Shown here piece after piece: positions 24,598 through 30,326 of a stretch of 30,326 nucleotides of DNA. The notes beneath the pieces are model-generated. The model worked only from the letters and a program-made list of their open reading frames with translations. It did not search any database and was not told the origin of the DNA. Positions within the stretch are counted from its first letter, which is position 1; every line of letters begins with the position of its first letter. Source of the DNA: UBA3263 sp964549975 (lineage in GTDB: Bacteria; Bacteroidota; Bacteroidia; Bacteroidales; Muribaculaceae); the NCBI GenBank assembly GCA_964549975.1, contig CAZJWM010000011.1, forward strand, positions 1 to 30,326, read 5' to 3'. The position numbers were made by a program, and so were the translations under genes.

Positions 24598-25578
24598 ATG
24601 GACTCACAAAACCCCGTACAGTTTCCTTGGGAGGAGCGTCCCGCCGGTTGCACCGACACGATGTGGCGCTCAAGCCTCAATCCCATCATCGATCGCTATG
24701 CCATCCCCACGTCAAACAGCGTGTTCAACTCCGCCGTGGTGCCCTTTGGCGACGGCTATGCCGGAGTGTTTCGTTGCGACAATCGCCGTGTGCAGATGAA
24801 CATCTTTGCCGGCTTCAGCCGCGACGGCATCCACTGGGACATCGAGCATGAGCCGATAGAGTTTCAGGCCGGCAACACCGACATGATAGAGAGCGACTAC
24901 AAGTATGACCCGCGCGTCACGTGGCTGGAAGATCGCTATTGGATCACCTGGTGTAACGGCTATCACGGCCCCACCATCGGCATCGGCTATACCTTTGACT
25001 TCAAGGAGTTTTTCCAGTGTGAAAACGCATTCTTGCCGTTCAATCGCAACGGTGTGCTCTTCCCCACGCGCATCGGCGGCCGCTACGCCATGCTCTCGCG
25101 TCCGAGCGACAACGGCCACACCCCCTTTGGCGACATCTACATCAGCTTCAGCCCCGACATGAAATATTGGGGCGAACATCGCCTGCTGATGACCCCCACC
25201 CCATTTGAGCAGAGCGCTTGGCAGTGCACCAAGGTTGGTGCCGGTTCGGTGCCCGTGCTCACCGACGAAGGTTGGCTGATATTCTATCACGGCGTCATCA
25301 CCACGTGCAACGGTTTCCGCTATGCCATGGGCGCCGCGCTGCTCGACGCCGACGACCCCACGCAGGTGCTCTATCGCACCATGCCCTATCTGCTGGGCCC
25401 GGCAGCGCCCTATGAGCTTGTGGGCGACGTGCCCAACGTGGTGTTTCCCTGCGCCGCGCTTGTCGACCAGGAGCGCGACCGCGTGACCGTCTACTACGGC
25501 GCCGCCGACACCACAGTGTGCATGGCCCACGGCCACCTGAGCGAAATCCTCGAATTCATCAAAGCCAATTCGCTATGA
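24598..25578 (+). CDS. GH130 beta-mannoside phosphorylase
   Basis: A 326-aa five-bladed beta-propeller enzyme of glycoside hydrolase family 130. These cytoplasmic enzymes phosphorolyse beta-1,4-mannosides to mannose-1-phosphate. Asp104 in SDYKYDPRVTW is the proposed catalytic acid, at the same number as reported for the gut enzyme UhgbMP. Other family features are the NPI near residue 28, FNSAVV near 43, RVQMNIFAGFSRDGIHW and the PVLTDEGWLIFYHGV stretch. No signal peptide is present. Together with the MFS gene upstream and the sialidase downstream, the best guess is the mannosyl-beta-1,4-N-acetylglucosamine phosphorylase of N-glycan breakdown, as in Bacteroides thetaiotaomicron BT1033. Other GH130 specificities, such as mannosylglucose, cannot be excluded. 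Confidence 0.88.
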   Translation: MDSQNPVQFPWEERPAGCTDTMWRSSLNPIIDRYAIPTSNSVFNSAVVPFGDGYAGVFRCDNRRVQMNIFAGFSRDGIHWDIEHEPIEFQAGNTDMIESDYKYDPRVTWLEDRYWITWCNGYHGPTIGIGYTFDFKEFFQCENAFLPFNRNGVLFPTRIGGRYAMLSRPSDNGHTPFGDIYISFSPDMKYWGEHRLLMTPTPFEQSAWQCTKVGAGSVPVLTDEGWLIFYHGVITTCNGFRYAMGAALLDADDPTQVLYRTMPYLLGPAAPYELVGDVPNVVFPCAALVDQERDRVTVYYGAADTTVCMAHGHLSEILEFIKANSL

Positions 25579-26882
25579 TGCGCCGGCTGCTCATTGCGCT
25601 GGCTGCGGCCGGAGGCTGCGCCGCCATGGCCGCGCAGCCCGGGGCCGGCGAGCCCGTGGTGGTGATGCGCCACGACTCCACCGAGGCCTACTCCGTGGTC
25701 TATCGCATCCCGGCCATCACCGCCGTGGCCGCCGGGCCTCACGCCGGCCGACTGATTGCCGTGGGCGACTATCGCTATTGCGGCGCCGACGTGGGTTTCG
25801 GACGCATCGACCTCTACAACGCCCATAGCGACGATTTGGGCGCGTCGTGGAGCTCGCCCGGCCACTTCCTTGGCTCGGTGGGTCAAAACGCAGCACAGGG
25901 CACCGGAGAGGGTTCATTCGACACGTCGCTGCAACATCCCGACGCCGGATTCGGCGACGCCGCCATTGTGAGCGACCGCACCTCCGGCGAATTGCTGATG
26001 ATGAGCGTGTGTGGCTTCACCCCCTATGGCCGGGCCACGCGCAGCAATCCCAATCAGATTGCGCGCTGGTATAGCACCGACGGCGGCGACACGTGGACCC
26101 ACTTCCAGAACATCACCGAGCAGATCTATTCGCTCTTCGACGACACCACCCCCTGGGGCCGCATCGACTCAATGTTTTTTGGCTCGGGGCGCATATGCCA
26201 GAGTCGCGTCATAAAGACCGGGCGCTACTATCGCCTCTATGCCGTGATGACCGGACGCAACGCCGAGACGGGCGCCACGGCCAACTGGGTGCTCTTCAGC
26301 GACGACTTTGGCCACACGTGGCACATTCTGGGCAATCCGATGACGCCGCCGGTGGACCATCTGGCCGATGAACCCAAGGCCGAGGAGCTGCCCGACGGCT
26401 CGGTGCTGCTGGCGGCTCGCGGACAGTGGGGCGGCCGCAATTTCAACATCTGGCGCTACGAGGGCGACCCTGCCGAGGCTCGCGGCTCTTGGGGCGAGGC
26501 GGTGAACACCAACTGCGGGATGGACTTCAAGGTGAATGCCTGCAATGGCGAGGTGATGGTGGTCAGCGGCCGCCGCACTTCCGACGGCGCCGACTGCTAC
26601 GTGTTGCTCCAGTCGATGCCTTTTGCCACCGACCGCCGCAACGTGGGCATAGCCTGGCGTGAGCTCCCGGCCGACCTCTCGACGCTCACCCCCGCCGACC
26701 TCACCCAATGGGACGGCCACTATCAGGTGAGCGAACTCCCCTCGGCCTACTCCACGATGACGCAGCTGCCCGACGGCTCCATAGGCTTCTTCTACGAGGA
26801 GAGCACCTTTGGCCGCGACTACTGCCTGGTCTACCGCCGCCTACCCCTCAGCGCCATCACCGATGGCGCAATTGATAATTGA
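25575..26882 (+). CDS. Exo-alpha-sialidase, GH33
   Basis: A 435-aa exported neuraminidase that removes terminal sialic acid from host glycans. After an Ala-rich signal peptide (MMRRLLIALAAAGG, probable cleavage after AMA) come YRIPAI (the RIP motif with the first catalytic-triad Arg, about residue 48) and three Asp-boxes: SDDLGASW, STDGGDTW and SDDFGHTW. Later conserved parts include DEPKAEELPDGSVLLAARG and the ending STMTQLPDGSIGFFYEE. The ATG overlaps the GH130 stop as ATGA, with a second ATG at 25578. The last codons (AIDN-stop) lie inside a dispersed repeat that supplies the stop codon. It is the third gene of a likely MFS-GH130-GH33 operon. Confidence 0.9.
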   Translation: MMRRLLIALAAAGGCAAMAAQPGAGEPVVVMRHDSTEAYSVVYRIPAITAVAAGPHAGRLIAVGDYRYCGADVGFGRIDLYNAHSDDLGASWSSPGHFLGSVGQNAAQGTGEGSFDTSLQHPDAGFGDAAIVSDRTSGELLMMSVCGFTPYGRATRSNPNQIARWYSTDGGDTWTHFQNITEQIYSLFDDTTPWGRIDSMFFGSGRICQSRVIKTGRYYRLYAVMTGRNAETGATANWVLFSDDFGHTWHILGNPMTPPVDHLADEPKAEELPDGSVLLAARGQWGGRNFNIWRYEGDPAEARGSWGEAVNTNCGMDFKVNACNGEVMVVSGRRTSDGADCYVLLQSMPFATDRRNVGIAWRELPADLSTLTPADLTQWDGHYQVSELPSAYSTMTQLPDGSIGFFYEESTFGRDYCLVYRRLPLSAITDGAIDN

Positions 26883-26923
26883 AAATTGAAAGTTGAAAGT
26901 TGAAAGTCCTTTTAGTTTTTAGT
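26870..26923. repeat. GAAAGTT-rich dispersed repeat tract, copy 2
   Basis: AATTGATAATTGAAAATT is followed by GAAAGTT heptamers and then TTTTTAGTTTTTAGTT-like sequence, the same module order as at 5130-5232. The tract starts inside the sialidase coding region and provides its TGA. It has no terminal inverted repeats or coding capacity. Confidence 0.7.
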
Positions 26924-26944
26924 TTTCAGGTTTCAGTTGACAGC

Positions 26945-26998
26945 CCAATTAGTCCAATTAGGCTAATTAGTCCAATTGGGCTGATTGGGCGGATTGGG
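26945..26998. repeat. Six degenerate 9-bp tandem repeats
   Basis: Successive units read CCAATTAGT, CCAATTAGG, CTAATTAGT, CCAATTGGG, CTGATTGGG and CGGATTGGG, drifting from A-rich to G-rich. They lie between the sialidase and the fimbrial promoter. The AATTAG/CTAATT content also allows local hairpins. Function unknown. Confidence 0.65.
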
Positions 26999-27022
26999 GG
27001 GCGGGAGGTAGGGTATTAAAGG

Positions 27023-27034
27023 ATTGTTAACAAT
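27023..27034. promoter_or_regulatory. 12-bp palindrome upstream of the fimbrial promoter
   Basis: ATTGTTAACAAT is a perfect palindrome ending 38 bp before the -33 element at 27073. It could be an operator. It is AT-rich and may be coincidental. Confidence 0.35.
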
Positions 27035-27072
27035 TTTTTAGGGAGTTGTGGGCGATTTTCCTACACAAAATA

Positions 27073-27105
27073 TTTGGAGAGAGGGGTGAAAAGGTTGTAA
27101 CTTTG
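27073..27105 (+). promoter_or_regulatory. Bacteroidetes promoter of the fimbrial operon
   Basis: TTTG (27073-27076), a 21-bp spacer and TAACTTTG (27098-27105) match the -33/-7 consensus. The next convincing gene starts at 27698, which predicts a leader of almost 590 nt. Confidence 0.75.
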
Positions 27106-27697
27106 CCGCAGAAAAATAAACGAAATCAGGTTGCTCCGATGTGGGGCAGCGGCTTTAAGATCGAAGTATCCCCCGAATCACACTCGATTTACTTGACTCA
27201 CTCATAGAAAGCAACGTTTCTATTACACTCATCTAAAGCGAACGCCAATTTATAGTAAAACAGACTGATGCCGTAATCCCCACCGGGCCGTACACTTCTG
27301 CCGATGGCAACGACACCAATCCAATCACATGAGCACGATTCCGCCATGGTGTACACTCCACTTCATCCATCCGTGATCTACTCGATTTAGGGTCATCTCA
27401 AATCCGACATTAACATCCGATTCTATTCACAGAAGACGTGATTTCCTCTTGCTGTCATCATCCCTCAATCATCCCGGGGAGGAGATAGCGGTCGTGTTCT
27501 TACCCGCGGCCAATCCAACGAGAGAGCCTGTCACACTTCAGCAAAATAAACAACAAAACATCTCAACGATTACCAACGAAAATGAGCCTAATCATTTTCA
27601 AGTACACTCGCTCTTATTCCTATACAGAAATGGGCACTAAACAAAACATCCATCACACCCTCCCTCTGGGAGCGGCTTAATCGAGGAGGCTGAAACC
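27106..27697 (+). promoter_or_regulatory. Long untranslated leader of the fimbrial operon
   Basis: About 590 nt without a convincing gene, different in texture from the GC-rich coding sequence around it. Visible elements are: a possible 22-codon leader ORF (27139-27207, opening MWGSGFKIE), the word CTCGATTTA occurring twice (near 27184 and 27384), a 5-bp hairpin CTCCC/GGGAG with a 3-nt loop (27660-27672), and a strong Shine-Dalgarno GAGGAGG (27683-27689) placed 8 nt before the ATG at 27698. I do not recognise a known riboswitch. The leader may hold an attenuator or a binding site for a protein or small RNA. It could also hide a second promoter. Confidence 0.5.
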
Positions 27698-28930
27698 ATG
27701 TTCCGACGACTGCTTCACTCCGCGATGGCCTTCCTTGCACTCGGAAGTGCAATGAACGTGGCCGCTGCCGACGCTCAAGAAAGCGTCGACACCCTGAGTG
27801 TCATCTTCGATTTCCGCGTGTCGAGAATTGAGATTGACCCCAACTTCGGCAACAACCGACAGGTTGCCGAGGATCTTCATGCCGCCCTCGATTCAATCGG
27901 TGGCGACGCCCGCATTGAAGTGTTGGGTCTCCACCTCGACGGCACGGCATCACCCGAAGGTAGCCACAAATTTAATATGTATCTTTCGCGCAACCGTCTG
28001 GACGCCTGCGAAAAGTTGATTGAACAATGGATCACGGTGCCCGACTCTCTGGTGAGCCGCAACATCGGCTACATCGCTTGGGGTCAGCTGCGCGACTCTC
28101 TGGTCAATGCTCGCGACCTCTATTACCGCTACGACGCATTGGACATCATCGATCAGCCTCACGAGCTGGAGATTGTCAACGGTCAGGAAGTGGACACTCG
28201 CGTGGGCAAACTCAAACGCTTGGGCGGCGGACGTCCCTGGAAAGATATGTTGGCGCGATTCTTCCCCAACATGCGTGCAGCGCGTATGACTCTGGTCTAT
28301 CGCCGCAAGATGCCTATTCAGGGCGAGCAAGTGCCCCCTCAGATGCCCCGAATGGAGGAAGTGGCCGGAGTGGCCGATTTCCAGCCTAAATTCCACGCAG
28401 CGCCCGATCTGCCGCTGCCCGAGCCCAAGACGCCGAAAAATCTCTACGTCAAGACCAACCTGGTGGGTTGGGCTCTGGCCGACGCCAACTTGGGCGTGGA
28501 ATATCAGTGGAACCCTCACTGGTCGGTGGGCTTGCATGCCTACTATGGTGCCATCGACCTGCCATCATATCGTTTGAAATTCCGCACGCTCACGTTCCAA
28601 CCCGAGCTGCGCTATTGGATCAACTCCCACTGGAGTGTGGGTCTGCACCCCACTCTTGCTTGGTGGAACTATGGCATGAACGGCGACTATCGTCGACAAG
28701 ACCACAACGGCTCCTCGCCTGCGTGGGGCGGCGGCTTGGCCATTGCCTACCACAAACAGCTTTCGCGACACTGGTTTTTCGAAGCCTCGGCCGGCGGCGG
28801 CGTCTATCGTCTGCATTACGACAAGTATGAAAACTATAAGAACGGGCCTCTCGTTGGGGAGGTGCGCACCACCAAGTTGCTTGTCGATCAAGTGAGTCTA
28901 TCGTTTGTTTATAGATTTTTTCTGAAATGA
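27698..28930 (+). CDS. Fimbria-associated OmpA-like/DUF3575 outer-membrane protein
   Basis: A 410-aa exported protein. After a signal peptide (cleavage near VAAADA) the N-terminal half holds an OmpA-like segment (LDGTASPEGSHKFNMYLSRNRLDACEKLI, about residues 79-108), the pattern used to bind peptidoglycan. The C-terminal half (about 245-410) is a DUF3575 beta-barrel opening with LYVKTNLVGWALADANLGVEYQWNPHWSVG and ending in the aromatic VYRFFLK, typical of outer-membrane barrels. DUF3575 genes commonly head Bacteroidales fimbrial operons. The ATG overlaps no upstream gene and follows a perfect GAGGAGG, unusual in this phylum. The stop overlaps the next gene as ATGA. Confidence 0.82.
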   Translation: MFRRLLHSAMAFLALGSAMNVAAADAQESVDTLSVIFDFRVSRIEIDPNFGNNRQVAEDLHAALDSIGGDARIEVLGLHLDGTASPEGSHKFNMYLSRNRLDACEKLIEQWITVPDSLVSRNIGYIAWGQLRDSLVNARDLYYRYDALDIIDQPHELEIVNGQEVDTRVGKLKRLGGGRPWKDMLARFFPNMRAARMTLVYRRKMPIQGEQVPPQMPRMEEVAGVADFQPKFHAAPDLPLPEPKTPKNLYVKTNLVGWALADANLGVEYQWNPHWSVGLHAYYGAIDLPSYRLKFRTLTFQPELRYWINSHWSVGLHPTLAWWNYGMNGDYRRQDHNGSSPAWGGGLAIAYHKQLSRHWFFEASAGGGVYRLHYDKYENYKNGPLVGEVRTTKLLVDQVSLSFVYRFFLK

Positions 28931-29955
28931 CAATGAAACTCTCTGCAACACATATATTAGCGTCAACGCTCCTGATGTTGGGGCTTGCCGCCTGCGACGT
29001 CCACCAGTTTCCTGAGGATATGGCCACTTTCGGCGAAGTGGAGACCGTGCATATAGTGCTCACCTACCCCGAAGGCGAGATGCCCATCTACACCGAAACC
29101 ACCTACTCGCGTGCATCCACCGAGCAGACCGACTACGAGGTGCGCTACTTGGCCTATATCTATCCGCGCACCAGCGGCTCGCAATATTCCTCTACGCCCG
29201 ACACGGTGGTGACCTTCACTCGCCGCAACTTCGATCTGCCCGACGCCGGTTTCAGCGTCGACCTGCCCGCCGGCGACTATCGCGTGGTGGCTTGGACCGA
29301 CTTTGTGGACCGCAACACCGGTGAAGATAAATTCTACGACACCACGGACTTCCCCGAAATATATTTGAACACCGCCGTTGACCACGAAGGCAACAACGAC
29401 TTCCGCGACTGCTATCGCGGCAAGCGCGAAATCTCCATTCAGGAGACCTCGGGCGGCGAAGAACAAGAATTCATCGTGGAGATGCGTCGCCCCGTGGGCA
29501 AATTCATTGTCTACGCCACCGACGTGGATCAGATCGACGACCTGGGTGAAGCCTCAGCCGCAGCAGCCGTGCGTGCCGGCAACTACTACACCGTCATCTC
29601 CTACTCCGGCTTTATGCCCTGCGCCTATCAGCTGGTCAACGACTTCAACTCCGACTCCAAGGGCGGCACCAACTTCTCCACCCTGGCGATGATGAACTCC
29701 GAAGAAAACAACAACGAAGTCTACCTTGGCGGCGACTACGTGTTCACCAACACCGGCGGCGGCTCCGTGAGCATAGCCGTGGCGGTCTACAATCGCGCAA
29801 GCGGTGCATTGGTGGCCCAGACCGACCCCTTCACCGTGCCCATGATGCAAGGTCAGTTGACCATTGTGCGCGGCGCCTTCTTCACAGCCACCGGCGGCGG
29901 TGTGGGTGTAGACCCCTCGTTTGACGATCCCGACTATAACTTAGTAATCCCGTAA
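28927..29955 (+). CDS. FimB/Mfa2-family fimbrial anchor lipoprotein
   Basis: A 342-aa lipoprotein. The signal peptide ends in LGLAAC (lipidated Cys23) followed by DVHQFPE, the typical start of FimB/Mfa2 proteins, which anchor Bacteroidales fimbriae to the outer membrane and limit their length. The body is rich in beta-sheet patterns such as YEVRYLAYIYPR and VDLPAGDYRVVAWTDF, as in the transthyretin-like domains of the family. It overlaps the DUF3575 gene by 4 bp (ATGA) and is followed 7 bp later by a third lipoprotein gene. An alternative ATG at 28933 would remove two residues. Confidence 0.85.
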   Translation: MTMKLSATHILASTLLMLGLAACDVHQFPEDMATFGEVETVHIVLTYPEGEMPIYTETTYSRASTEQTDYEVRYLAYIYPRTSGSQYSSTPDTVVTFTRRNFDLPDAGFSVDLPAGDYRVVAWTDFVDRNTGEDKFYDTTDFPEIYLNTAVDHEGNNDFRDCYRGKREISIQETSGGEEQEFIVEMRRPVGKFIVYATDVDQIDDLGEASAAAAVRAGNYYTVISYSGFMPCAYQLVNDFNSDSKGGTNFSTLAMMNSEENNNEVYLGGDYVFTNTGGGSVSIAVAVYNRASGALVAQTDPFTVPMMQGQLTIVRGAFFTATGGGVGVDPSFDDPDYNLVIP

Positions 29956-29962
29956 CAGACCC

Positions 29963-30326
29963 ATGCAAAGAACCGACACCATCTCCCGCCTGTGGCGGCT
30001 GCTCTTGGCAGTCACCATGGCCACGACATCCACCGCCCTTATCGGCTGCACAGATGCCGACGATGAGCTTTTGCCCGACGCCGACGCTGACACCGATGAG
30101 CTGATCACGGTGCGCTACGTGGCGGAGCTCCCTGCCGATTCCCTGACTCTGACCCGCACCCTTGCCGGCCAAGGCACTGAGACCGATATACTCTACTATG
30201 CCCTCTATAATGAGGATGGCACCAAGGTGATTTCCAGCAACATTGGCGGCACGCCCTTGCAGCTGCGCTCCAACCTGACGGCCTCTGTGGAGTTTCGTGT
30301 CAACCCCGGCAAAGTCTATCAGCTCT
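29963..30326 (+). CDS. Fimbrillin-like lipoprotein, truncated by window end
   Basis: The reading frame stays open from ATG 29963 to the window end (121 complete codons). A signal peptide ends at a lipobox (ALIGC, Cys29), followed by an acidic linker (DADDELLPDADADTDE). The next segment, ETDILYYALYNEDGTKVI followed by LTASVEFRVNPGKVYQL, looks like the first beta-domain of fimbrillin/Mfa-like shaft or tip proteins. The position after an Mfa2-type anchor gene supports this. Whether it is the major shaft subunit or an accessory tip protein cannot be told from the fragment. Confidence 0.7.
   Translation, partial: MQRTDTISRLWRLLLAVTMATTSTALIGCTDADDELLPDADADTDELITVRYVAELPADSLTLTRTLAGQGTETDILYYALYNEDGTKVISSNIGGTPLQLRSNLTASVEFRVNPGKVYQL

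Noticed and set aside
26870..27105. Invertible promoter region for phase-variable fimbriae
   Set aside because: I looked for matching inverted repeats flanking the promoter and found none of convincing length. No recombinase gene is in the window.
27449..27640. 63-codon open frame in the fimbrial leader
   Set aside because: It has no ribosome-binding signal, its composition looks non-coding, and it resembles no known family. The region is better described as untranslated.

Overview
The window looks like a chromosomal segment from the order Bacteroidales, with GC-rich coding sequence. The evidence is promoter boxes of the Bacteroidetes type (TTTG, about 19 bp, TAnnTTTG), a PorX-type regulator of type IX secretion, a DUF4836 lipoprotein, a TIGR02757 protein, Mfa/Fim-type fimbrial genes, and very little use of Shine-Dalgarno sequences. 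A Muribaculaceae-like member is plausible, but the family cannot be fixed from this sequence alone.

Layout: (1) 1-5007: the 3' end of a tRNA-Lys with its terminator, then a tightly packed housekeeping run ybeY-mnmG-apt-uvrC. A perfect parS-like palindrome lies between mnmG and apt. (2) 5130-7257: a GAAAGTT-rich repeat tract, then lgt and an overlapping membrane glycosyltransferase. (3) 7166-12698, minus strand: a complete tripartite RND efflux operon (outer-membrane factor, lipoprotein adaptor, pump) with 4-bp ATGA overlaps. Its last gene runs 92 bp into the convergent glycosyltransferase gene. (4) 12796-15823: glutamine synthetase followed by porX. (5) 15892-20053: a four-gene unit of DUF4836 lipoprotein, ABC ATPase, FtsX/MacB-type permease and TIGR02757 protein, with its own consensus promoter. 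(6) 20109-23234: two tandem AAA-ATPase/PD-(D/E)XK nuclease-like genes that are mosaics of identical and divergent blocks and are visibly AT-richer in their 5' and central parts than their neighbours. (7) 23273-26882: an MFS permease, a GH130 phosphorylase and a GH33 sialidase, which together suggest a small host N-glycan salvage operon. (8) 26870-30326: intergenic repeats, a consensus promoter, a leader of about 590 nt, and the start of a fimbrial operon (OmpA/DUF3575 protein, FimB/Mfa2-type lipoprotein, and a truncated fimbrillin-like lipoprotein cut by the window edge).

The most unusual items are the mosaic tandem ATPase/nuclease pair, the long leader with an atypically strong Shine-Dalgarno in front of the fimbrial operon, the dispersed repeat that supplies the stop codon of the sialidase gene, and the parS-like site. 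I saw no CRISPR array, complete insertion sequence, rRNA or prophage. All family assignments come from reading motifs, not from database searches.
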